DNA of 16,149 nucleotides from an uncultured Lachnospiraceae bacterium (lineage in GTDB: Bacteria > Bacillota > Clostridia > Lachnospirales > Lachnospiraceae), in contig CAKSBI010000044.1 in assembly GCA_934437985.1 (NCBI GenBank), positions 1 to 16,149 on the forward strand, read 5' to 3'. Of this stretch, positions 8,158-15,550 are shown piece by piece (the stretch's first letter is position 1; each line of letters starts with the position of its first letter). The position numbers and the translations under genes were made by a program. The notes under the pieces are model-generated. The model worked only from the letters and a program-made list of their open reading frames with translations, searched no databases and was not told where the DNA came from.

Positions 8158-9021
8158 TCAATCCTCCTTATAGAAGCCTGTATTAGAAATCTCATGAACG
8201 CCTATCTTTTCAATTTCTTTCCTGACTTCATCCAGCTTTCCTTCCTCGCACTGCACATAGAACCATTCAGATCCGTCTAATCCCTGTATATTCTTGTCAT
8301 CATGGTCTTCACCAAATATCTCCCTGTACTTCTCCACAGGAAAGATTATCATACACTGAGTGTTGTCAAAAGACGTATTCAAATACCATGGAAGTTCGGA
8401 TGTTATCTTTTGCACAGTAATATCCTGATACTGGAGTTCTTCCTGCCAGTCGTTGTTATACCTTAAAGTAATAACATCATTTTCCTCTATATAAAACGGC
8501 CATTCCTCAACCTTCCAGTGACTACCTTCTAAACTACCTTTATACATACACATTGTAATCTCATCCACATCATCAGAAGCATAAAATGTTACCGTGAACT
8601 CCAGGCCATTCTTCTCTACAAACTTACGTATCTCCTCATCACCACCAAGATAATACTCAAGATATAATGGATTGACATACTTCTCTTCAACAAAAAATGT
8701 ACCACCACCCATTGTGACCAGCTTTGTACGTTTTACACCAGACAGGTTACATATACTATTCCATTTTTGCGAGACAGCTTCCTTTGTTTCATCCTTATAA
8801 AAAAATACGTTCATTTTACAGCATTTATCCGGCGGGTCTATCTCTTCAAATGGATTCGGCCGGAATGTCACAGAAGAGTCTTCCGCCTTGCCTTCACTAA
8901 CACATTCTGTGGGAGCATCAGTATTGTCCGGCTTTTGCTCTATAACAATTCTCTCCCGTGAGCACGAACACAAAATAGAAACAATCATAATTTCTAATAC
9001 TGCCAAAAAAAATTTTTTCAT
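8158..9021 (-). CDS. Lipoprotein of the ABC operon
   Basis: A 287-residue predicted lipoprotein. The signal peptide ends in a lipobox-like ILCSC, so Cys20 would be lipidated and the protein held on the outer face of the membrane. A charged linker follows. The C-terminal half has a pattern (ENDVITLRYNNDW, then ITVQKI, then IIFPVEKYREIFG, then EEGKLDEVRKEIEKIG) that resembles the extracytoplasmic domain of FtsX/MacB permeases rather than a substrate-binding protein; this is a judgement from pattern, not a search. It ends nine bases before the permease start. The start has only a weak site (AGGCAGG). Probably a partner of the permease; its exact role is unknown. The region upstream holds inverted repeats and repeat copy 3, which likely carries the operon promoter. 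Confidence 0.82.
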   Translation of the reverse strand: MKKFFLAVLEIMIVSILCSCSRERIVIEQKPDNTDAPTECVSEGKAEDSSVTFRPNPFEEIDPPDKCCKMNVFFYKDETKEAVSQKWNSICNLSGVKRTKLVTMGGGTFFVEEKYVNPLYLEYYLGGDEEIRKFVEKNGLEFTVTFYASDDVDEITMCMYKGSLEGSHWKVEEWPFYIEENDVITLRYNNDWQEELQYQDITVQKITSELPWYLNTSFDNTQCMIIFPVEKYREIFGEDHDDKNIQGLDGSEWFYVQCEEGKLDEVRKEIEKIGVHEISNTGFYKED

Positions 9022-9043
9022 ATATATAACCTGCCTTTTTAGT

Positions 9044-9103
9044 TATTGTTATACAATATTACCAGTTACATTAACTAATTCCACCACCATGCAGTTGTAA
9101 CTG
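9044..9103 (-). promoter_or_regulatory. Two inverted repeats just upstream of the lipoprotein gene
   Basis: TATTGT TAT ACAATA at 9044-9058 is a perfect palindrome around three bases. CAGTTACA at 9063-9070 is repeated inverted at 9096-9103, and the second arm is itself part of a near-palindrome (9092-9103). They lie in the probable 5' leader, within 85 bp of the start codon, so they could be operators or leader structures. No regulator gene is nearby to pair with them. Confidence 0.35.
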
Positions 9104-9167
9104 TATCCGTACTAAAACCGGAATTGTAATTACTGCGTATTCCTGTTAGAATTCCCATGTTTTGCAA

Positions 9168-9257
9168 TTCCATCACTTACCTGTCGTAATATGTTAAATA
9201 TTAACATAGCTTTTTATTTCATATCAATATATGTTAGGCATTTTATAGAAATTTTAC
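9168..9257 (-). promoter_or_regulatory. Promoter/leader repeat copy 3, probable promoter of the ABC operon
   Basis: The minus strand shows TTGATA (9222-9227), an 18-bp spacer and TAATAT (9198-9203), then CATATTAC, ACAGG and AAGTGATGGAA. The same order occurs in copies 1 and 2, though copy 3 is more diverged and lacks their outer part. It faces the lipoprotein-permease-ATPase operon, and a start near 9190 would give a leader of about 170 nt. This position explains the repeat as a duplicated operon promoter. The hexamers are only partial matches to consensus, so the exact promoter is inferred. Confidence 0.55.
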
Positions 9258-9300
9258 ACATTACCTTTGATTATTAACACAGTTAGCAAATATTAAGGCA

Positions 9301-9376
9301 TTATATCCCTTTTAGTATCCTGCCGTCAGCTATCTCTATTATCCTGCCACACTGACCGGCAACTTCCTTATCATGG
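9301..9376 (-). pseudogene. 3' tail of a second ABC ATPase gene
   Basis: Bases 9316-9376 are identical to 4939-4999, the last part of the ABC ATPase, from the H-loop histidine onward ([20 protein letters not shown]). The ends differ: this copy reads LKGI and stop, while the intact gene ends IK and stop. Upstream of the histidine codon the similarity stops abruptly at 9377. It is thus the end of a duplicate operon whose remainder was deleted. Confidence 0.9.
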
Positions 9377-9410
9377 ACTGCTCAATTATCTTTCCGACTG
9401 CGAAAATAGG

Positions 9411-9444
9411 GCAAAAAATTAGAGCCAGTCTTTCGACTGACTCT
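9411..9444 (-). terminator. Rho-independent terminator, GAAA loop
   Basis: On the minus strand AGAGTCAGTC, loop GAAA and GACTGGCTCT form a 10-bp stem with one T-G wobble, followed by AATTTTTT. It lies after the toxin relic and is the first clear stop for transcription coming from prfA, about 380 nt after the prfA stop codon. Confidence 0.85.
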
Positions 9445-9461
9445 GATCTACCCCAGGCATA

Positions 9462-9600
9462 TTACAATTTATTTTGATAATTCTCTAATTGGTGGAAAAT
9501 ACCAACTACATTTACAACATCATCTCTCACATCAAAAATGATACATAAGATTATCAAGCAATTCATCGGCATGCTCTGTAACATTTAATTTATAAGCCAT
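9462..9600 (-). pseudogene. ParE/RelE-type toxin relic with internal deletion
   Basis: The minus strand encodes MAYKLNVTEHADELLDNLMY, the N-terminus of a ParE/RelE-superfamily toxin, and then hits a stop. In the next frame, from about 9535, the text continues FDVRDDVVNVVGIFHQLENY QNKL and stop at 9462-9464, a typical toxin C-terminus. Together only about 46 residues remain of the usual 95-100, so the middle is deleted and the join is out of frame. The ATG overlaps the end of the antitoxin fragment by 11 nt, as in many type II toxin-antitoxin pairs. Not functional. Confidence 0.8.
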
Positions 9601-9658
9601 ACTTTGCCCTCGTTTCTCTAAGTGCTGTTCTGGCATCCTTTACCTGTCCTGCATTCAT
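9590..9658 (-). pseudogene. Antitoxin C-terminal fragment
   Basis: A 22-codon stretch, MNAGQVKDARTALRETRAKY GL and stop, matches the style of antitoxin C-termini that precede ParE-like toxins. An in-frame TAA at 9668-9670 closes it upstream, so the DNA-binding N-terminus is missing. The stop codon overlaps the toxin start region. Between this fragment and prfA (9659-9823) I see no gene. Confidence 0.6.
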
Positions 9659-9823
9659 AAAAACATATTAAAAGCAGGATACCCCATAAGCTTTTGAGAA
9701 GTCAGCTCTAACTCAACTAACTACAGGACTTTTAAATTTGTAGGTGTACAGTGCATCTAAACTATATGCTCAAAAGAAAAACGATCGATGACATGTTTCA
9801 AAACCCCGGTAAAATCAAGACTT

Positions 9824-10900
9824 TTAGGCTTTACTCTCCATACGGCTCAGCTTCGCAGCCTGGTCAGCAGCAATCAATGCCTGAATAACCTCATCCAGAT
9901 CACCATCCATAATCTCTGACAATCTGTGGCTTGTAAGCTTGATCCTGTGATCCGTAACACGGCTCTGCGGATAGTTATAAGTCCTTATCTTCTCAGAACG
10001 GTCTCCGGTTCCAACCTGGCTTCTTCTCGCTTCCGCTTCAGCATCATGTGCTTTTGCACATTCAAGCTCATAAAGTCTTGAACGCAGCACCTTAAGTGCC
10101 TTATCCTTATTCTTAAGCTGTGACTTTTCATCCTGGCATGATATTACAATGCCTGTCGGGATATGTGTAAGTCTTACAGCCGAATCAGTTGTGTTGACAC
10201 ACTGACCGCCATTACCGGAAGCACGGAACACATCAAACTTACAGTCATTCATGTCAATCTGGACATCAACCTCTTCTGCTTCAGGCATAATCGCAACCGT
10301 TGCTGTTGATGTGTGAATTCTTCCACCACTTTCAGTAACAGGTATTCTCTGGACACGGTGGACACCGCTTTCATATTTGAGCACCGAGTATGCACCTTCT
10401 CCATTGATCATGAATACAACTTCCTTGAATCCTCCAAGCCCATTTTCATTGGAATTCATCATATCTATCTTCCAGTTTCTGCGTTCTGCATATCTGCAAT
10501 ACATTCTGAACAGATCCGCTGCAAATAAAGCAGCTTCATCTCCACCTGCACCACCCCTGATCTCAACAATAACATTCTTACTGTCATTAGGATCCTTTGG
10601 CAGAAGAAGAATCTCAAGCTCTTTCTCAACACCCTCAATCCTTGCCCTGCAGTCACTAAGCTCCTCCTTTGCAAGTTCACGCATATCCTCATCTTTTTCA
10701 TTCTCAAGAATTGCAAGACTGTCTTCTATCCCATCCTTTATTGCTTTGTATTCCTTATACTTCTCAACAACAGGATTCAGGTCATTCTGTTCCTTCATAA
10801 GCTTCCTGTAAAGTGCCTGATCATTCAATACCTCAGGACTGCTAAGCTCATTGAGAAGCTCCTCATGACGAAGAACCACATCATCCAAATGTTCAAACAT
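9824..10900 (-). CDS. prfA: Peptide chain release factor 1
   Basis: RF1 reads UAA and UAG in the ribosomal A site and triggers peptide release. The 358-residue length is normal for the family. The tripeptide anticodon region is PVT at 187-189 (RIPVTESGG), the RF1 form rather than the SPF of RF2. The catalytic GGQ is at 231-233, in [12 protein letters not shown]; many RF1 proteins have histidine after the Gln and this one has cysteine. The start is supported by AGGAGG eight bases upstream. It is the last gene of the run DUF1385-prmC-prfA, 17 nt after prmC, whose product methylates the GGQ glutamine. It appears intact. Confidence 0.97.
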   Translation of the reverse strand: MFEHLDDVVLRHEELLNELSSPEVLNDQALYRKLMKEQNDLNPVVEKYKEYKAIKDGIEDSLAILENEKDEDMRELAKEELSDCRARIEGVEKELEILLLPKDPNDSKNVIVEIRGGAGGDEAALFAADLFRMYCRYAERRNWKIDMMNSNENGLGGFKEVVFMINGEGAYSVLKYESGVHRVQRIPVTESGGRIHTSTATVAIMPEAEEVDVQIDMNDCKFDVFRASGNGGQCVNTTDSAVRLTHIPTGIVISCQDEKSQLKNKDKALKVLRSRLYELECAKAHDAEAEARRSQVGTGDRSEKIRTYNYPQSRVTDHRIKLTSHRLSEIMDGDLDEVIQALIAADQAAKLSRMESKA

Positions 10901-10917
10901 AATATATTCCTCCTAAT

Positions 10918-11748
10918 TTACCCTGGCATTACTCCCCATACAACCCGGTCAAATCCGGCAAAATCCTTCTCAACCCTAATGTCTCTATATCCATAAGCCT
11001 CCAGCAGCCCTGACACACTTCCAGCCTGCCTGCAGCCTATCTCAAACATAATCATGCCGTCTGCGGCAAGATGCACTCCTGCCCCGGCAATTATTCTACT
11101 GTAGTAGTCCAGCCCATCCACACCTCCGTAAAGTGCAAGCCGTGGCTCATGCCGGCCAACCTCAGGCATAAGGGTAAGCATCTCTGCATCAGTTATATAC
11201 GGAGGATTCGACACGATAATATCATACACCCCATGAACGTTATCCCACAGATCACTTTCAATAAATGTTACTTCTGCATTATTAAGCCTTGCGTTTTCTC
11301 CGGCAACCACAAGAGCCTCCTTAGAAATATCAGCTGCAGTAACCCGGCTCTGCCCTGCGAGCTTAGCAATACTGACAGCAATACATCCTGAACCTGTACA
11401 CATATCAAGCACTCTCTTACCGGCAGCATGTCTTACCGCAAGCTCCGCAAGCACTTCAGTATCCTGCCTCGGTATGAGGACTGATTCATTAACCTTAAAA
11501 TCAATGCCCATGAATTCCTGACTGCCTGTTATATATTGAAGAGGTATATGCCCTGCCCTCCTGCCGATCAGTTCCCTATATCCGTTAACCTTTTCAGAAG
11601 CAACATCTTCATTCATATTCATATAATACTGGCTTTTGGTTATACCCAGACAATATGATAACAGATACCATGCATCAAGCCCGGATTCCTCAATCCCATT
11701 CTCCCGCAAAGTATCTGCCCCCATAGAAAGCATATCACTCATTATCAT
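10918..11748 (-). CDS. prmC: Release factor glutamine N5-methyltransferase PrmC
   Basis: PrmC (HemK) transfers a methyl group from S-adenosylmethionine to the glutamine of the GGQ motif of release factors. The 276-residue protein shows the N-terminal helical domain, RQDTE (94-98), the SAM-binding motif VLDMCTGSG (113-121), the acidic AADIS (138-142) and the diagnostic NPPY at 181-184. The ATG at 11746-11748 overlaps the DUF1385 stop as ATGA, which points to translational coupling; no strong ribosome binding site is seen. A second ATG two codons later is possible. prfA, its substrate gene, follows directly. Confidence 0.96.
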   Translation of the reverse strand: MIMSDMLSMGADTLRENGIEESGLDAWYLLSYCLGITKSQYYMNMNEDVASEKVNGYRELIGRRAGHIPLQYITGSQEFMGIDFKVNESVLIPRQDTEVLAELAVRHAAGKRVLDMCTGSGCIAVSIAKLAGQSRVTAADISKEALVVAGENARLNNAEVTFIESDLWDNVHGVYDIIVSNPPYITDAEMLTLMPEVGRHEPRLALYGGVDGLDYYSRIIAGAGVHLAADGMIMFEIGCRQAGSVSGLLEAYGYRDIRVEKDFAGFDRVVWGVMPG

Positions 11749-13238
11749 GGTTTATCATCGTCTTCCTCATCATCTTCTTTATCGTCATCCATAACAAAAT
11801 ACCGGTCCAAAGCGGCAAGTATCTCATCAGTCTCCTCTTCAAATGAAACATCAGACGATGTATCAGCTGCCCCGGCACCTGCACCATCAGATATCTCTTC
11901 CACAGCTTCGTCAGACACATCTTCTGCCACGTTACCATCGTTCATATCAGACACTGATACCATCTCCCCGGCTTCATCTGCTTTTTCATCGTGCCTATCA
12001 GTTCTCTCATCTGCTGCCAATTCAGGTGCCCTGTATCTTCTGCTGCGTACTGTAATTATATCTTCTTCTACAGTTGTAGAATTATCCTCATCCTCTTCAA
12101 TATCTATACTCTTGATCCTGTTACGGCGGAAATCATATCTTCTCCCTGATTCCTGATATTCTTCCCAGTCAAAAACAGACTCAACAGACGCTATCGCAAC
12201 CTCAAGCATCTCTTCATCCGGCTCTTTGGTAGTAAGGCCCTGAAGCCATAATCCCGGAATACTCAGTATATTCAGAATAATATTATTACTTCTTCCTGCA
12301 AGTCTTATAAATTCATATGCAATACCTGCTATCACCGGTACAAGGATTATCCTTAAAAGCATCCTTAACCATAACTGGTCAACCTGTATGAATACAAACA
12401 GAACTATACTGATCAGGACAACATACAGCAAAAAGCTTGTTCCACATCTCTTATGTGCTTTTGGCATCTTTTTGGCATTATTCACATTAAGCTTATGCCC
12501 CTTTTCAATACAGTTAATAACCTTATGTTCTGCTCCATGATACATAAACACACGCCTGATATCCCGGATGAGGGTGATAGCCTTAACATATAAAATAAAC
12601 AGGACAAGCCTTATGGCACCCTCAATAAGGCTCCGCATACCATACGATGTCACGCTGTTTTTTAAAAGCTCAGCTAAGACAAATGGCAATACAACAAATA
12701 TCCCAATTGCAAGAATGAATGAAAGAACCATAGTAAGCGCCATTGCAGCTGATTCTTTTGTGCTGCCTTTATCTTTATTATAGTCTATGCCATTCTTAAT
12801 AATTGTACCGGTATTCCTGCCGTCTCCCGCTCTGCCGCTGTCAGCAGCCTCATCAGGGGCATGCCATTCACGCACAACCAGCTTCTTACCCATACTGCTT
12901 TCATCTTCTGCATCTTCTACAAATTCAATATCAAATTCCTCTGTAGCCGCTGCTCTTGAAATGAGCCTCTCCCTCTTACTGTCAGTCCCATCCTCATCAT
13001 AAACCATGGACGAATACGAAAGTGCTTTCATTCCCAGAGAAAGCGAATCTATAAATGAAGCTATACCTCTGAAAAATGGCAGTCGAAATATAGCAAACTT
13101 ATCATTCAGTCCCAGATATATATCCTTTGCAACTTCAATATCTCCATTGGGCTTACGGACTGCAATAGCATATTCAGACTTATTCTTCATCATTACACCT
13201 TCAATTACAGCCTGGCCGCCCACTCCTGATGGTTTCAT
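11745..13238 (-). CDS. DUF1385 membrane protein with long acidic tail
   Basis: A 497-residue protein of the DUF1385 family (Pfam PF07136), function not established, normally found beside rpmE, prmC and prfA in Clostridia. The N-terminus has the family signature GGQAVIEGVMM (residues 8-18), and YHGAEHKVINCIEKG lies at 233-247. Membrane segments are predicted at about 165-192, 206-223, 267-285 and 291-312. Two parts go beyond the core of about 300 residues: a variable charged stretch at about 83-160 and a C-terminal tail from about 340 that is strongly acidic, ending DDDKEDDEEDDDKP. The start has AAGGA nine bases upstream. Two direct 12-bp repeats (TTAATGTTAATC at 13251-13262 and 13272-13283) lie just before it. 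Confidence 0.88.
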   Translation of the reverse strand: MKPSGVGGQAVIEGVMMKNKSEYAIAVRKPNGDIEVAKDIYLGLNDKFAIFRLPFFRGIASFIDSLSLGMKALSYSSMVYDEDGTDSKRERLISRAAATEEFDIEFVEDAEDESSMGKKLVVREWHAPDEAADSGRAGDGRNTGTIIKNGIDYNKDKGSTKESAAMALTMVLSFILAIGIFVVLPFVLAELLKNSVTSYGMRSLIEGAIRLVLFILYVKAITLIRDIRRVFMYHGAEHKVINCIEKGHKLNVNNAKKMPKAHKRCGTSFLLYVVLISIVLFVFIQVDQLWLRMLLRIILVPVIAGIAYEFIRLAGRSNNIILNILSIPGLWLQGLTTKEPDEEMLEVAIASVESVFDWEEYQESGRRYDFRRNRIKSIDIEEDEDNSTTVEEDIITVRSRRYRAPELAADERTDRHDEKADEAGEMVSVSDMNDGNVAEDVSDEAVEEISDGAGAGAADTSSDVSFEEETDEILAALDRYFVMDDDKEDDEEDDDKP

Positions 13239-13383
13239 CTGATCACATCCTTAATGTTAATCTCTACAATTTTAATGTTAATCCCTGCAAGCTATTGCAT
13301 CATGCCAGCCTCCTCAAACAGGCAGCAAAACATGACTTAACTTATTATCAGCAGCTTCTGCCCCAAGTGGCAGATAAATTATA

Positions 13384-13426
13384 CAAAACGAAAAATAGGT
13401 CAGGATAGACTTGTCCTACCCTGACC
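13384..13426 (-). terminator. Rho-independent terminator after rpmE
   Basis: On the minus strand GGTCAGGGTAG pairs with CTATCCTGACC (11 bp, one G-T wobble) around a 7-base loop, followed by TATTTTTCGTTTT. It starts 15 bases after the rpmE stop codon. It should separate rpmE from DUF1385-prmC-prfA, although no convincing promoter for the latter is visible in 13239-13383. Confidence 0.88.
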
Positions 13427-13440
13427 CGGTATATTATCAA

Positions 13441-13650
13441 TTAATTATTCTGTGTCAAACCATACTTACGATTGAACTTGTCGATAGCGCCCCTTGCAGC
13501 TACGTTTCTCTGCTGTCCTGTATAGAAAGGATGGCACTTAGAACATACTTCAACATGGATTCCGTCCTTTGTTGAACCTGTAACAAATTCATTACCACAG
13601 TTGCACACAACCTTTGCCTGATAATATGTTGGCTGGATATCTTCTCTCAT
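13441..13650 (-). CDS. rpmE: 50S ribosomal protein L31, zinc-binding type
   Basis: A 69-residue L31 that bridges ribosomal subunits. It is the zinc (C+) form: cysteines at 16, 18, 36 and 39 (VVCNCG and CSKC) give the four-Cys site. The family motif HPFYTG follows, then KFNRKYG near the end. The start at 13650 is chosen for AGAGGTG directly upstream and because MREDIQP fits L31 N-termini; earlier in-frame ATGs would add nine residues not typical of the family. It has its own promoter after rho and its own terminator. In many bacteria zinc-type L31 also serves as a zinc reserve. Confidence 0.96.
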   Translation of the reverse strand: MREDIQPTYYQAKVVCNCGNEFVTGSTKDGIHVEVCSKCHPFYTGQQRNVAARGAIDKFNRKYGLTQNN

Positions 13651-13703
13651 TTTTTTCACCTCTTTACACATAATCAATTGTCTTCTGACAAAACAACTGC
13701 TTA

Positions 13704-13732
13704 ATTATATCATAGCTTTTTTTTCAATGCAA
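13704..13732 (-). promoter_or_regulatory. Promoter of rpmE
   Basis: On the minus strand TTGCAT (13727-13732), a 17-bp spacer and TATAAT (13704-13709). The -10 box is preceded by TGA, giving an extended -10 (TGATATAAT). It lies immediately after the rho stop codon and gives a leader of about 45 nt before rpmE. Confidence 0.8.
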
Positions 13733-13738
13733 GCATAT

Positions 13739-15481
13739 TTATACTATTTTTACTTTCTTAATCATCTCTATAAACTCGTTATTGTTCTTTGTACGCATAA
13801 ACATATTAATGATCTGCTCAACCGCCTCATCAGACTTCATACTGTTAAGCGCCCTTCTCATAAGAAAGCTTGCCTCTAATTCAGACTTTGAAAGCAACAG
13901 GTCTTCCCTTCTTGTACTCGACTTCGGAAGGTCTATTGCAGGGAATATACGCTTCTCGGACAGGCTTCTGTCAAGTACAAGCTCCATATTACCTGTACCC
14001 TTGAATTCCTCAAATACGACATCATCCATCCGGCTTCCCGTATCCACAAGCGCAGTTGCAAGTATTGTAAGGCTTCCACCCTCACGCATATTTCTCGCTG
14101 CACCGAAGAATCTCTTCGGCATATACAGCGCTGCCGGGTCAAGACCACCCGATAATGTACGTCCACTCGGCTGTATTGTAAGATTATATGCCCTTGCAAG
14201 TCTTGTAATACTGTCAAGCAGTATCATTACATCCTTTCCATGCTCAACAAGTCTCTTTGCCCTCTCAATAACCATCTCCGATACTCTCTTATGGTTATCC
14301 GGCAGCTCATCAAATGTCGAGTATATTACCTCTACATGTTCACCCTCGATAGATTCCTTTATATCGGTTACTTCCTCAGGCCTCTCATCAATAAGAAGAA
14401 TTATAAGATGCATCTCCGGATGATTCTTCTTGACAGCCTTTGCAACCTGCTTAAGAAGTGTTGTCTTACCTGTCTTAGGCTGGGATACGATCATTCCTCT
14501 CTGACCCTTACCTATAGGTGATATAAGATCAACCATACGCATTGATGTAGCCGACCCAGCCGTCTCAAGATGTATTCTCTCATTAGGGAAAATAGGGGTA
14601 AGATCCTCAAACCTGCTTCTTCTGGCAAGAACAGCCGGATTATAACCATTAACATTCTTGAGATACAAAAGTGCTGAGAACTTTTCATTCTGGCTCTTTA
14701 TTCTTGTATTACCTTCAACAATATCTCCTGTCCTAAGACCAAATCTCCTGATAAGCGCCGGTGAGACATACACATCCTGCTCTCCCGGAAGATAGTTGTC
14801 ACATCTGATGAATCCATATCCATCACCCATCACTTCAAGGATTCCGCTCTTAACCTCTCCACTGTCAAGCTGCTCCATATCTGTAGGTGCACCGCCGCTT
14901 TTCTTATCCTCATGCGGCCTTGCATCACCTTCCGTATGCTGCACTGTCTTTCTCACCATATCAGTTCTTCTTAGCTGACCCTGATTTCTATGTGAATTAT
15001 TATTTCTGTCATTATTGCCCTGTACAGCATTGCCATATGTTACATTTCTTTTTTGTTCCGACCCTGCGCCGGCTTTATGCTCCGGTCTTGCATCTGACTT
15101 ATGTTCCTGTGCTGCATCCGTCTTATGCCCTGATACTGTGTCCTGCTTATGTTCCTGTACTGCATCTGACCTGTGTTCCTGTCTTGTATCTGGCTTATGC
15201 TCCGGTCTTACATCTGCTTTACGCTCCGTTCCAGCTTCAGCCTTCTTCTCCATCTCCGGTCCAGACTTTGCCCCTTTTTTTTCAGCCTCAGTTTTTTCAG
15301 TAACAGGCTTTGATGAAGTCCTGACTACGGCCCTTTTTTCAGTCCCGGCCTCCTGTGCACTGCCATTATCGTCCTGTACCAGTCTATCAATAATTTCCTG
15401 CTTTTTGAGACCAGATACTTTCATTCCTCTTTCCTTGGCAATTGCCTTAAGCTCTACCAATGAACTTTTAGAATAATCCAT
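13739..15481 (-). CDS. rho: Transcription termination factor Rho with long N-terminal insertion
   Basis: Rho is a hexameric RNA helicase that ends untranslated transcripts. The 580-residue protein is long for the family (about 420-430). Residues 1-40 are the Rho_N helical domain (LVELKAIAKERGMKVSGL). Residues about 41-205 are a charged, low-complexity insertion with octapeptide repeats. The RNA-binding cold-shock domain follows (GILEVMGDGYGFIR at 213-226), then the ATPase core: Walker A SQPKTGKTT (333-341), Walker B ILLDSITRLARAYN (420-433), the Q-loop region LSGGLDPAA and the R-loop GTGNME (495-500). The start at 15481 is chosen because GGAGG lies five bases upstream; the ATG at 15491-15493 is part of that ribosome binding site. 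A promoter at 15608-15636 drives it through a leader of about 120 nt. Confidence 0.96.
   Translation of the reverse strand: MDYSKSSLVELKAIAKERGMKVSGLKKQEIIDRLVQDDNGSAQEAGTEKRAVVRTSSKPVTEKTEAEKKGAKSGPEMEKKAEAGTERKADVRPEHKPDTRQEHRSDAVQEHKQDTVSGHKTDAAQEHKSDARPEHKAGAGSEQKRNVTYGNAVQGNNDRNNNSHRNQGQLRRTDMVRKTVQHTEGDARPHEDKKSGGAPTDMEQLDSGEVKSGILEVMGDGYGFIRCDNYLPGEQDVYVSPALIRRFGLRTGDIVEGNTRIKSQNEKFSALLYLKNVNGYNPAVLARRSRFEDLTPIFPNERIHLETAGSATSMRMVDLISPIGKGQRGMIVSQPKTGKTTLLKQVAKAVKKNHPEMHLIILLIDERPEEVTDIKESIEGEHVEVIYSTFDELPDNHKRVSEMVIERAKRLVEHGKDVMILLDSITRLARAYNLTIQPSGRTLSGGLDPAALYMPKRFFGAARNMREGGSLTILATALVDTGSRMDDVVFEEFKGTGNMELVLDRSLSEKRIFPAIDLPKSSTRREDLLLSKSELEASFLMRRALNSMKSDEAVEQIINMFMRTKNNNEFIEMIKKVKIV
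15035..15226 (-). repeat. Octapeptide tandem repeat within rho
   Basis: Eight consecutive 24-bp units encode degenerate octapeptides at residues 86-149 of Rho: ERKADVRP, EHKPDTRQ, EHRSDAVQ, EHKQDTVS, GHKTDAAQ, EHKSDARP, EHKAGAGS and EQKRNVTY. The consensus is E-H-K-x-D-(A/T)-x-(Q/P). The reading frame is kept but units differ in DNA sequence, so the array is not newly made. Confidence 0.9.
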
Positions 15482-15484
15482 ATA

Positions 15485-15550
15485 AACCTCCATATAAAAT
15501 TATCATCTTATAAAACATCATTTTATAAATATCATGTTAAAACTATCATT
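15485..15550 (-). repeat. AT-rich 14-15-bp tandem repeats in the rho leader
   Basis: The motif ATGAT (minus strand) recurs at 15502, 15517, 15531 and 15545 (left coordinates), each followed by a T/A-rich stretch such as ATTTATAAA. Four imperfect units occupy most of the leader between the promoter and the rho start codon. Whether they act in control of rho is not known. Confidence 0.6.

Noticed and set aside
10195..10215. Cysteine instead of histidine after the GGQ motif of RF1
   Set aside because: I recall the same GGQC in RF1 of related Clostridia, and GGQ itself is intact, so it is probably lineage variation.
13350..13372. CTGCC...GGCAG hairpin upstream of DUF1385 as a possible riboswitch
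   Set aside because: Five base pairs only, with no recognisable riboswitch core around it.
15035..15226. Regular 24-bp repeats as a CRISPR-like array
   Set aside because: Units are contiguous without spacers, keep the rho frame and differ from each other.
15015..15476. Cysteine-rich plus-strand frame of 153 codons
   Set aside because: It is the antisense of the rho octapeptide repeat region; its periodicity comes from the 24-bp units.
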